Of a stretch of 18,187 bases of DNA, positions 7,191-13,782 are shown one piece after another. Every line of letters begins with the position of its first letter. Within the stretch, counting starts at the first letter, position 1. This stretch comes from Nitrospirota bacterium (GTDB taxonomy: Bacteria; Nitrospirota; Nitrospiria; Nitrospirales; UBA8639): the NCBI GenBank assembly GCA_003228495.1, contig QIDY01000222.1, positions 1 to 18,187 of the forward strand, in the 5' to 3' direction. The notes under the pieces are model-generated. The model was given only the letters and a program-made list of their open reading frames with translations. It was not told the origin of the DNA and did not search any database. The position numbers and the translations under genes are program-made.

Positions 7191-7503
7191 TTGAAAAGGG
7201 ATTTTGTTAGCAGAGAGGGAGAAAAGTGGGATCTTGCTGAAGGGGAATGGGTAAGAATATATCCCTATTTCTGGCGGGTTGACAAATTACCCCAAGGAAT
7301 AGGATGGTATTACTTTAGGTAAAGACAGAGCACAGTGGTTTAGGGACGAACCTTCTTGGCTGGAAATGGCTGGGGAGGTTTTTTGGTTAAATTCAGGTTT
7401 GTACAACCGCCTGAGAAATTTGCCATCTTATCAAGGAAGTAAAGGGAGTAAAAAAAATCCTGATTCGCAAAATTTGCCAACTCCGTCATTGGGAGTTTTA
7501 GAG
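7191..7503. other. Non-coding leader between the dead integrase and the propeller gene
   Basis: No gene is supported here. TTGACA at 7279-7284 has no good -10 at normal spacing. A terminator-like stem occupies 7349-7384. A second small hairpin, AACTCC (7479-7484) with GGAGTT (7492-7497), would bury the Shine-Dalgarno GGGAG of the following gene. The region may be the old boundary of the element whose integrase decayed. Confidence 0.4.
7349..7384 (+). terminator. Candidate rho-independent terminator in a leader
   Basis: AACCTTCTTGGC (7349-7360) can pair with GGCTGGGGAGGTT (7368-7380), partly through G-T pairs, around the loop TGGAAAT. Six T residues follow at 7379-7384. It precedes the propeller gene by about 120 bases, so it either ends transcription entering from the left or acts as an attenuator. 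The stem contains several wobble pairs, which lowers confidence. Confidence 0.45.
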
Positions 7504-9063
7504 ATGATGAAGAAAAAGTTAATTTGCTTGATAGCCGTAACACTGGTAGCGAATAGCCTGGCAGGAATCGCTAGGGGACATGATCCAATTCATATCGGAT
7601 CTATCACGTCTATCACGGATGTAAACACCGCACTTGAGGGTGCCCGATCTATCGTGGTTGTTGGCAACTTAGCTTATATAACGGGGCCAGATGAAGATGG
7701 TGTTGAGATCCTCAATGTTTCTGATCCCACCAACCCAACCCATGTAGGGTTGATTTTTGATAATGCCACTACAGCCCTGGCTGGGGCCTCTGGTATAACG
7801 GTCGTCGGCAATTATGCTTATGTTACAGCCGCAAGAGACCATGGGGTGGAAATACTCAACATCTCCGATCCGACAACCCCTACTCACGTTGGAGCTATTA
7901 CAGATGATGTAACAACGGCACTCCAGCAACCTAGAAACATTGTCGTAGCAGGCAATTTTGCATACGTAACGGGCACTGGTGATGACGGGGTGGAGATCTT
8001 GGACATCTCCGATCCTACGAATCCTACGCATGTTGGTGCGATTTTTGATGATGCGACTACGGCTCTTCTTGGAGCGTGGGACATCGCCATCGTTGGCACC
8101 TTAGCATACGTGACGGGAACAACTGATAGCGGAGTAGAAATTCTCGATATCTCAGATCCCGCTAATCCCACACACGTGGGTGCGATCTTTGATGATGCAA
8201 CGACAGCACTTTTGAACCCTTTGGAAATTTTCGTTGCTGGGAATTTTGCCTATGTGACTTCTGCGGGGGATGCCGGATTGGAAGTCTTGGACGTATCCGA
8301 TCCCACCAATCCCACTCACGTTGGCGCGATTTTTGATACCGATGCCACTGCTCTCAATGGCGCATTGGGCCTTTTTGTAAGTGGCCACTTTGCTTTTGTG
8401 GCAACGGGAGGATTAGAGAGTGGATTAGAGGTTATTGACATCTCTGATCCGACCAATCCGACTCATTTCGGAGCAATTTTTGATAATGACACTACCATTC
8501 TTGAAGCCGCCATGGACGTTGCAGTAGTAAACGGCTTTGCTTTTGTAACATCCCGCGCGGAGAATGGAGTAGAAGTATTGGGTATTTTTGGGGCTACTCA
8601 GGGAGTGTCGACCCCGTATGATCTCAATGGCGATGGGAAGGCCGACTTGGTCTGGCGCGATACGGGTACCGGGGATGTGAGGGGTTGGCTGATGAATGGG
8701 TTGAACCCCCCCACGACGGGCCTAATTGCGGGGGCGGTGCCGGCCGCATGGGTCATTGCAGGCGTGGAGGATCTTAATGGCGACGGAAGAGCTGACATTG
8801 TCTGGCGAAATACCGATGACGGGTCTGTGGGGGTCTGGTTGATGGATGGGCTGGCGGTCGGTCCGACCGGCATACCCGGCGGCGCACCGACGACCTGGAC
8901 CATTGTCCACATCGGCGATTTGAATGGCGATGGCAAGGCCGACTTGGTCTGGCGCGATACGAACACTGGGGATTTGGGGGCGTGGCTGATGGATGGGGTG
9001 AATGCTCCCAGGACGGGCGTGATTGCGAGCAGTGTGCCCTTGGAGTGGGACATCCAACCCTAG
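7504..9063 (+). CDS. Secreted LVIVD beta-propeller protein with C-terminal FG-GAP repeats
   Basis: Predicted exported protein of 519 residues. ATG 7504 is chosen, with GGGAG at 7491-7495 eight bases before it; it opens a signal peptide (MMKKKLICLIAVTLVA, cleavage near ARG-HDP). The frame is open further upstream, but that part has no Shine-Dalgarno and looks non-coding. Seven repeats of about 48 residues follow (consensus HVGAIFDDATTAL...GNFAYVT...GVEILDISDPTNPT), matching LVIVD repeats and the blade number of a seven-bladed propeller. Then three repeats of 49-50 residues carry DLNGDGKADLVWRDT, the calcium-binding loop of FG-GAP/VCBS repeats, beginning at 8620, 8770 and 8917. No enzyme motif, sortase signal or membrane anchor is seen. 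An extracellular binding or adhesion role is inferred. The FG-GAP part is visibly richer in G and C than the propeller, which suggests a fusion of segments with different histories. Confidence 0.85.
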   Translation: MMKKKLICLIAVTLVANSLAGIARGHDPIHIGSITSITDVNTALEGARSIVVVGNLAYITGPDEDGVEILNVSDPTNPTHVGLIFDNATTALAGASGITVVGNYAYVTAARDHGVEILNISDPTTPTHVGAITDDVTTALQQPRNIVVAGNFAYVTGTGDDGVEILDISDPTNPTHVGAIFDDATTALLGAWDIAIVGTLAYVTGTTDSGVEILDISDPANPTHVGAIFDDATTALLNPLEIFVAGNFAYVTSAGDAGLEVLDVSDPTNPTHVGAIFDTDATALNGALGLFVSGHFAFVATGGLESGLEVIDISDPTNPTHFGAIFDNDTTILEAAMDVAVVNGFAFVTSRAENGVEVLGIFGATQGVSTPYDLNGDGKADLVWRDTGTGDVRGWLMNGLNPPTTGLIAGAVPAAWVIAGVEDLNGDGRADIVWRNTDDGSVGVWLMDGLAVGPTGIPGGAPTTWTIVHIGDLNGDGKADLVWRDTNTGDLGAWLMDGVNAPRTGVIASSVPLEWDIQP

Positions 9064-9074
9064 TAAACAGGGGT

Positions 9075-9125
9075 CCCTCGCCCTTGAAGGTTTCGTTCCA
9101 AAGAGGAACGAAAGGTTGGGTAAGA
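9075..9125 (+). repeat. Hairpin repeat, copy B
   Basis: Aligns gap-free with 5011-5061 (39 of 51 identical). TTTCGTTCC pairs perfectly over nine bases with GGAACGAAA around the loop AAAGA, and outer bases CCC...GGG extend it. Like copy A it lies just after a stop codon, here 11 bases beyond the propeller gene, on the same strand. Confidence 0.65.
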
Positions 9126-9170
9126 GTGAGTCCTTATCCGAGATTTGCAACTTTATAGGAAAAAGTGACT

Positions 9171-9491
9171 ATGTGCTGGAGATTTCAAGTCTTACCACAT
9201 GCGGTTATCATTCGAATGTTTGGAGTTGTGAATCAGACTCTAGGTGAGATGTTCGAAAAAGCTGCTGAACGGGCTATCTGTCTTAATAATCGACAAGTGG
9301 TGATGGACTTTTCCGATGTCGAATCTATTGATGCCCTGGGACTCGTACTTTGTGGATATGGGCTCCATCATTTTCAACAACTCGGTATTCCCGTGGCGCT
9401 AGTTCAACCCCCTGCGTCGCTTCTAGGGCATGGAATGCCCGAAACCCCTCCCGTGTTCTTACAAGATCAATCTATTTCTGAACGTCATTGA
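9171..9491 (+). CDS. Small STAS-domain protein
   Basis: A 106-residue single-domain protein resembling anti-sigma-factor antagonists (STAS). RQVVMDFSDVESIDALGLVLC corresponds to the central beta strand and helix of the fold, where SpoIIAA-type proteins have D-S-S/T-G and a phosphorylatable serine. Here the motif reads DALG, so the usual Ser is replaced by Ala or Leu and classical phospho-switching is unlikely. TAGGA at 9156-9160 serves as Shine-Dalgarno. ATG 9171 was chosen over GTG 9165, which would add only two residues. No partner kinase or sigma factor is in the window. The C-terminus after VALVQPP looks unstructured. Similar small STAS proteins also occur in lipid-transport (MlaB-like) systems, but no other part of one is visible here. 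Confidence 0.6.
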   Translation: MCWRFQVLPHAVIIRMFGVVNQTLGEMFEKAAERAICLNNRQVVMDFSDVESIDALGLVLCGYGLHHFQQLGIPVALVQPPASLLGHGMPETPPVFLQDQSISERH

Positions 9492-9504
9492 TGTACCTCT
9501 GGTG

Positions 9505-9640
9505 CTGTTGAAAATTTTTCTTCGGCATTCTCTGGCCAAGTGAAAAGTAAAAAGGGTGGAGAAGAATGCGTTGAAGGTTTTTCGCTCTTGTCATCTTACT
9601 CCTTTTACATCTCAAAAATTTTGTCCGGCTTTTTGAACAG
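9505..9640. repeat. Degenerate intergenic inverted repeat
   Basis: CTGTTGAAAA (9505-9514) and TTTTGAACAG (9631-9640) are inverted repeats matching at 9 of 10 positions. Inside, CTTCGGCATTCTC near 9520-9532 pairs with GAGAAGAATGCGTTGAAG near 9559-9576, apart from small bulges. Read from its right end it starts CTGTTCAAAAAGCCGGAC, reminiscent of the right arm of the element at 2300-2485. It may be a decayed relative. The 9492-9816 interval holds no gene. Confidence 0.35.
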
Positions 9641-9816
9641 ACCCATCCTGAATGATCCTTTCGAGAGTTGAAAGGTGTCCCTATATGAAAAACAATTTTT
9701 CAACGGACGCTTTAAAGGATGTCATCTTCTGTATACCCACGGCATTGGACCGTTTTTTTTAATGAGCGGCGTAAAGTAAAATTTAAAGAAAAGCAAAAAA
9801 TAGTGTTTGGAACACG

Positions 9817-9848
9817 AAAAAAGGGACTTGGATGTGCCAAGTCCCTTT
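9817..9848 (-). terminator. Rho-independent terminator of htpX
   Basis: AAAGGGACTTGG (9820-9831) and CCAAGTCCCTTT (9837-9848) form a perfect 12-bp stem around a 5-base loop. On the minus strand it ends in six T residues (A-run at 9817-9822). It lies 28 bases beyond the htpX stop codon. Confidence 0.92.
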
Positions 9849-9875
9849 CTTGAAGGCGTGTCATGATAAGGAGAG

Positions 9876-10760
9876 TTAAAGCCGGCGTAAAGCTGCAACC
9901 CGATCTTCAATGGGGGGATGCGTGGAAAAGAGCTGCATGAAACTCCGTGATTGCCCGGAAATTTTCATCGTGGCTAAGGCATCCTGGGAGCTGTATTCAA
10001 ATTGCGAACGCTGCACCCATCGATCAATACCTTGGAGCGCTGCAATCATATGTTCTTTGCCAACGGTGTTTGCGGCAAAGCGATCAGCTGCAAACTCTCG
10101 GCGACGTGACCACCAACTTATCGGGATCATCGCTAAGAATGAGAGGATGATTTGTAAAAATATATACGCACCAAATCCAAGGGCGGCATTGCGTTCAGCC
10201 AATTGTCGATACACAAACCGACTAATAAAATACACAAAAGTATTCATTAATCCGGCTAGGACCGTAGTCGTAAACATATCCCCATTATAGACGTGGCCCA
10301 TTTCATGGGCTAACACGGCTCTGACTTCTCCTTCATTTAAATTGTTCATAAGCCCTGTGGAGACAGCCACCATGGAATTATTTTTTGACGGCCCAGTTGC
10401 AAAGGCGTTCGGATCCGGAGAATCATAGATCCAGACTTCGGGCATTTTAATATCCAGTTTTCCAGAAATTTTTTGAACGGTTTCATATACCATCACTTCT
10501 GCCCGAGTCCGTGGTTCTGTGATTTGAGTACAGTCGATAAACGCTCTGGCCATTTGTTTGGAAAAGGCCAAGCTAATAAACGCACCACCAAACCCTAAAA
10601 CAAAGGCCCATAACAAGTCCTGTTGGGCGATGGAGCCGCGTAGGTCAATACCGAATGCTGGAAGCACGAATTCCGACAAAATCGAGAACGAAATTGATAA
10701 CGTGATAAAGATCAGAATATTGGCAAGCAGTAATAAGCCAATGCCTTTAAACTTTTTCAT
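9876..10760 (-). CDS. htpX: Membrane zinc metalloprotease HtpX
   Basis: Inner-membrane M48 endopeptidase that degrades damaged membrane proteins. The 294-residue length is typical. Two N-terminal transmembrane helices (about 8-30 and 48-66) precede the catalytic domain with HEMGH at residues 152-156 (zinc ligands His152 and His156, catalytic Glu153). The third ligand is Glu222 in REFAADRFA. Two more hydrophobic segments lie at about 163-183 and 197-216, and the C-terminal STHPPIEDRVAALRRL is the conserved M48 tail. A good Shine-Dalgarno (AAGGGAG) sits about 8 bases upstream of the ATG. It is transcribed alone, ends at the strong terminator at 9817-9848, and is divergent from the cupredoxin gene across a region containing a perfect dyad. 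No heat-shock sigma32 promoter was recognised. Confidence 0.96.
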   Translation of the reverse strand: MKKFKGIGLLLLANILIFITLSISFSILSEFVLPAFGIDLRGSIAQQDLLWAFVLGFGGAFISLAFSKQMARAFIDCTQITEPRTRAEVMVYETVQKISGKLDIKMPEVWIYDSPDPNAFATGPSKNNSMVAVSTGLMNNLNEGEVRAVLAHEMGHVYNGDMFTTTVLAGLMNTFVYFISRFVYRQLAERNAALGFGAYIFLQIILSFLAMIPISWWSRRREFAADRFAANTVGKEHMIAALQGIDRWVQRSQFEYSSQDALATMKISGQSRSFMQLFSTHPPIEDRVAALRRL

Positions 10761-10833
10761 GGTCTATCTCCCTTATACATATACATCAATTGGTATTATG
10801 ATAATGGTTTTATTAGACATGTGGATAAGGGTT

Positions 10834-10854
10834 ATGGGTGATTTTTTCACCCAT
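10834..10854. promoter_or_regulatory. Perfect dyad between htpX and the cupredoxin gene
   Basis: ATGGGTGA, five T residues, then TCACCCAT: an 8-bp perfect inverted repeat lying 74 bases before the htpX start and 110 bases before the chosen cupredoxin start. No T-run follows on either strand, so it is not a terminator. Its place between divergent genes fits an operator, but it could also be a simple hairpin. Confidence 0.4.
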
Positions 10855-10963
10855 GGAATAACAGAAATAATGATTCAGTTCTTTAAAAGATAACACCTAC
10901 GAATTGAGAGTCAAGGGTAGTAAGGGGGTGACCCTTCTTTTGAAAATCGTTATTATATGGGTC

Positions 10964-11410
10964 ATGATCTCAGTTGAAAATTCATTAATGTTACATCCTT
11001 CTTATTATACACGATTTGTGGTTGGAGTTGTCCTGCTCCTGATCTTAGGGGAAGGGGCTCATGGGGTAATCGCTCAAGAGATATTACCGCAGAGCGAAGG
11101 ATCTCAATCGCAAGAGATAGTCATCGATATGGAAAGCTATATGTTTATGCCTTCTGAAGTGACGCTAGATGCCGATAAAACAATGACACTGATCCTAAAC
11201 AACCAATCGTTTCTGGTTCCCCATAATTTTGTGTTGGATGATCCCCAGGGGCGGCAGGTACTAGAAGCCGATATTTCGAGCGGGGAGAGTCAAACCATTA
11301 CTCTGACCTTAACGGAACCAGGGATATATCCCTTTTATTGTGATAAGCAATTATTCTTTTTTCCTAGCCATCGTGAGGAAGGGATGGAAGGTCGTCTCAT
11401 CGTTCAATAA
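10964..11410 (+). CDS. Exported cupredoxin-like type I copper protein
   Basis: Predicted periplasmic blue-copper protein. With ATG 10964 it has 148 residues: a signal sequence (core VVGVVLLLILGEGA, cleavage near VIA-QE), then a cupredoxin fold with all four type I copper ligands, His87 (VPHNF), Cys126 (FYCDK), His136 (PSHRE) and Met141 (GMEG). The Cys-to-His gap is nine residues (CDKQLFFFPSH), longer than in plastocyanin. The start is uncertain: ATG 10988 gives a shorter, classical signal peptide, GTG 10928 has AAGGG 10 bases upstream, and the frame is open to a TTG at 10904. No start has a strong Shine-Dalgarno at good spacing. It precedes the squalene-synthase-family gene by three bases, so they share a transcript. 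The role is probably electron transfer or copper handling; the partner is unknown. Confidence 0.8.
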   Translation: MISVENSLMLHPSYYTRFVVGVVLLLILGEGAHGVIAQEILPQSEGSQSQEIVIDMESYMFMPSEVTLDADKTMTLILNNQSFLVPHNFVLDDPQGRQVLEADISSGESQTITLTLTEPGIYPFYCDKQLFFFPSHREEGMEGRLIVQ

Positions 11411-11413
11411 AAT

Positions 11414-12454
11414 ATGTCCCTCTCTTCATCGGATCGAGTGCTGTTGGGGGATGTGCTCAAACGGGTCTCCCGCTCTTTTTATCTTACCCTTGCTATTTTG
11501 CCTCAAGCTGTCCGCTCTCAAATAGGCTTGGCCTATTTGTTTGCCCGTACGGCCGATACGATTGCTGATACCGGTGAATTGCCTGATGCTGTCCGTTTGC
11601 AGTGTTTGCAACAGTTGAAGCGGCAATTTGGAAAAGAAGCCCCTGAATGGAGTCTCATTCAGAAAATCCAGGCTCAGGTCATTACAAAGCAACCCAATCC
11701 TGATGAACGACGATTATTAGAAAAGCTGGAGCAATGTTTCCGACTCTATCAAGGGTTCAATCCCTTGGATCGCTCACAAATAGCGCAGGTCGTCTCCGTC
11801 CTTATAGGCGGGATGGAGTTTGACCTTCAACAATTTCCCAAGAACAATGGGCGATTAGTTCGTGCCCTAACAGATGTTCCGGATTTCGAATATTATACAT
11901 ATGCGGTGGCTGGATGTGTGGGAGAGTTTTGGACAAAGATGATATGTGACCATCTTCCTGGACTGCGGAGGTGGGAGCAATCACGTATGATTCCTCTTGG
12001 CATTCGTTATGGCAAGGGGCTGCAGATGGTCAATATTCTTCGGGATTTACCGAAAGATTTGCAAAATGGGCGGTGTTACATTCCGGAAGTGTTGCTCAAG
12101 CAAGTGCACCTTTCACCCGAACAACTTCTGGATCAATCATCGACCCAAGCTTTTCGTCCGTTGTTTCGGCAATTGATTCAAGAAGCGCGGGATCATCTGG
12201 ACCAGGGGTGGCGGTATACGATGGCGATTCCTCGCATGCAAGTTCGATTGCGCTTAGCCTGCATGTGGCCTATTTTGATTGGTATTCGGACCTTGCAAGC
12301 TCTTTCGGCAGCACCTCATATATTACATCCGGACATATCCATCAAGATTGCACGATCCGATGTGTATAGTATTGTGGCTGCGACGGGACTTACTGGGGGG
12401 TGTGGTTATGTTGGGACGGCCTTTTGGGGATATTGGCGAAAACGAATTATCTAA
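11414..12454 (+). CDS. Squalene/phytoene synthase family protein
   Basis: Head-to-head prenyltransferase family, joining two prenyl diphosphates (farnesyl to squalene, or geranylgeranyl to phytoene). The 346-residue protein has SRSFY at residues 19-23, the first Asp-rich motif DTIAD at 48-52 and the second, DLPKD, at 211-215 within NILRDLPKDLQNGRCYIP. Both motifs bind the Mg2+-diphosphate and are intact. YTYAVAGCVGEFWTKM resembles squalene synthases more than phytoene synthases, so a squalene or hopanoid role is favoured but not proven. The HpnC/D/E genes of the three-step route are not nearby. The C-terminus is hydrophobic and may contact the membrane. It begins three bases after the cupredoxin stop without its own clear Shine-Dalgarno, suggesting translational coupling. 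It ends one base from the convergent ferredoxin gene, with no terminator between them. Confidence 0.9.
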   Translation: MSLSSSDRVLLGDVLKRVSRSFYLTLAILPQAVRSQIGLAYLFARTADTIADTGELPDAVRLQCLQQLKRQFGKEAPEWSLIQKIQAQVITKQPNPDERRLLEKLEQCFRLYQGFNPLDRSQIAQVVSVLIGGMEFDLQQFPKNNGRLVRALTDVPDFEYYTYAVAGCVGEFWTKMICDHLPGLRRWEQSRMIPLGIRYGKGLQMVNILRDLPKDLQNGRCYIPEVLLKQVHLSPEQLLDQSSTQAFRPLFRQLIQEARDHLDQGWRYTMAIPRMQVRLRLACMWPILIGIRTLQALSAAPHILHPDISIKIARSDVYSIVAATGLTGGCGYVGTAFWGYWRKRII

Positions 12455-12455
12455 C

Positions 12456-12734
12456 TTATTCTTGTTTTGGACTGAGGAGTTTTTCGCCTTTACGGAACAC
12501 CCCATAAATGGCTTGCGTCGGGCAAGCATCCAGGCAGAGTCGACAGGATTCCATGCATCGTGAGGAATCAAATTTATAGGGAGGGGTTGAGAGCCAGGCC
12601 CCGGTAGGGCATACAGGAATGCAAATCGCATTATGCGTGCAACGGTCTGGGTGCCTGAGCAGATGATCTCTTCTTACCATCATAGGGGTGACTCCTTCAA
12701 AGAGGGCTTGAGAAAACATTTCTAACATATTCAT
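12456..12734 (-). CDS. Dicluster ferredoxin-like protein with a missing cysteine
   Basis: A 92-residue soluble Fe-S protein with two ferredoxin motifs. Motif 1 is C32-x2-N35-x2-C38-x3-C42-P: the second canonical Cys is Asn. Motif 2 is C60-x3-C64-x2-C67-x3-C71-P, with one extra residue between its first two Cys. Seven cysteines remain. In known seven-iron ferredoxins the second Cys of motif 1 is the one lost, giving a [3Fe-4S] plus a [4Fe-4S] cluster, so the same may hold here (inference). Its ATG overlaps the stop of the upstream gene in ATGA, indicating coupled translation. It is the last gene of a three-gene minus-strand set with a [2Fe-2S] ferredoxin, and it faces the squalene synthase family gene. 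The redox partner is unknown. Confidence 0.82.
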   Translation of the reverse strand: MNMLEMFSQALFEGVTPMMVRRDHLLRHPDRCTHNAICIPVCPTGAWLSTPPYKFDSSRCMESCRLCLDACPTQAIYGVFRKGEKLLSPKQE

Positions 12735-13165
12735 GATGAGGAATGACTTTCTTTATCCCATTGATTGACCAAGGCCCGAAGGTGGGTTTTGAGCTCCGGA
12801 ATTCGTTCCAGATTGTTATCAATGGCATTGAGGATATTTTCCAATCTTGCTGTTCGTCCGGCTTCTTGGTCGAGATGCGTGAGATGATCATATTCTTGAA
12901 ATGCTTGAGAATGCACCGGTTCCAATTGTGGCCGTGCGGCTAAGAGCCCTGCGGTAATGATTTGTGGTTCGTGATGTGCTGCTGGGGTCACAATAAATTG
13001 CCCCTGGGAGAGCAATAATACGCTATGGGGAGCTTGGTCAGGAATAGGAATGACTTGTTTAATTTTTGCGCCCACGCCTTGTTCCCACGATGAGAGCCAA
13101 CCGGGGAAGGTCTTTAAAAATGCGACCTTGTCTAAATTGGCTTTCCATTTTTCTTCATTACCCAT
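12731..13165 (-). CDS. Protein of unknown function between two ferredoxin genes
   Basis: I do not recognise this 144-residue protein. It has no transmembrane helix, signal peptide or cysteine motif and appears soluble. Residues 1-85 look mixed alpha/beta (KVAFLKTFPGWLSSWEQGVG, then HSVLLLSQGQFIVTPAAHHEPQ). The C-terminal 60 residues are strongly helical and charged (ARLENILNAIDNNLERIPELKTHLRAL), possibly a coiled coil. No Shine-Dalgarno is visible before ATG 13165, and no better start exists in frame close upstream. Its stop overlaps the start of the dicluster ferredoxin (ATGA), and a [2Fe-2S] ferredoxin gene lies 90 bases upstream on the same strand, so it probably works with an electron-transfer chain. 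That link rests on gene order alone. Confidence 0.7.
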   Translation of the reverse strand: MGNEEKWKANLDKVAFLKTFPGWLSSWEQGVGAKIKQVIPIPDQAPHSVLLLSQGQFIVTPAAHHEPQIITAGLLAARPQLEPVHSQAFQEYDHLTHLDQEAGRTARLENILNAIDNNLERIPELKTHLRALVNQWDKESHSSS

Positions 13166-13255
13166 GAGGAAGGCTGTCGTGGTACTTGGTAATTTTCGGT
13201 ACAGTAAGGGGGAGTTGGTTTGTTTCTGTGGGTTGTTGAACCGTCCAGGAAGGTC

Positions 13256-13600
13256 TTAGGATTGGACCATGGGAAGCGAGCCGTTTTTCCCAGGCATGAG
13301 AAGTCGTTCCACAATTTCCCCCTTGCCAATATGTCGTTCCATGATTTCGGTCACATCAGATTCTTTCCCGATCCAATACCATACACCTTCAGGGTAAATG
13401 ACCACACTTGGTCCGTACTCACATTGATCCAAGCACCCAGCTTTATTAGCTCGAACGATACCCTTGAGGCCTAAACGTTCGACTTCCTTTTTGAAAAAGG
13501 CATGCAACCCTACCGAACCTAATGCAGCACAACATCCTCGAGGGTCGCCCTTTGGACGTTCGTTGATACACACAAAAATATGCTGAGTAAATTTACTCAT
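13256..13600 (-). CDS. Thioredoxin-like [2Fe-2S] ferredoxin
   Basis: A 114-residue ferredoxin of the thioredoxin-fold [2Fe-2S] (Shethna-like) family, an electron carrier. The segment FVCINERPKGDPRGCCAALG contains Cys11, Cys23 and Cys24. NKAGCLDQCEYGPSVVIYP contains Cys56 and Cys60. These supply the four cluster ligands, and the downstream EGVWYWIG is also conserved in the family. ATG 13600 is preferred because family members normally begin right there. A TTG at 13606 is better spaced from AAGGA and would add two residues. It heads the minus-strand set with the unknown protein and the dicluster ferredoxin, 90 bases from the next gene, and is divergent from ald. No recognised promoter was found for it. 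Confidence 0.9.
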   Translation of the reverse strand: MSKFTQHIFVCINERPKGDPRGCCAALGSVGLHAFFKKEVERLGLKGIVRANKAGCLDQCEYGPSVVIYPEGVWYWIGKESDVTEIMERHIGKGEIVERLLMPGKNGSLPMVQS

Positions 13601-13719
13601 AGTCAATCAATGTTCCTTGATAAAAAACAGAAATTCTCCGATAAAGAACTTGCCCGATCTTACCTGAGGATTCTTGAAGCTGTCTAGGTGAGGAGGGCAC
13701 CATCGCTCTTTCGGGTATT

Positions 13720-13728
13720 TGGTACAAT
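13720..13728 (+). promoter_or_regulatory. Extended -10 element upstream of ald
   Basis: TGGTACAAT at 13720-13728 is an extended -10 (TG, one base, TACAAT). No convincing -35 is seen 16-18 bases upstream, which extended -10 promoters tolerate. Transcription would start near 13735, giving a leader of about 48 bases to ald. Confidence 0.45.
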
Positions 13729-13782
13729 GGCAGGAAAATGTGGTTCAAATTCTGTTTTAGAGAAATTTGACGGAGGCCGTTC

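Noticed and set aside
7366..7503. N-terminal extension of the propeller protein
   Set aside because: Open in frame, but it has no Shine-Dalgarno and overlaps a terminator-like stem. The signal peptide and GGGAG support ATG 7504.
7597..8591. DNA tandem repeats of about 144 bp
   Set aside because: They encode the seven propeller blades and diverge mainly at synonymous or loop positions, so protein repeats explain them.
9738..9760. Plus-strand terminator ACGG-CATTGGA-CCGT followed by eight T
   Set aside because: The stem is only four base pairs. It is too weak to call, although the T-run is real.
12279..12563. Plus-strand 94-codon frame overlapping the end of the prenyl synthase gene
   Set aside because: It is a shadow frame spanning two convergent real genes that have clear family motifs.
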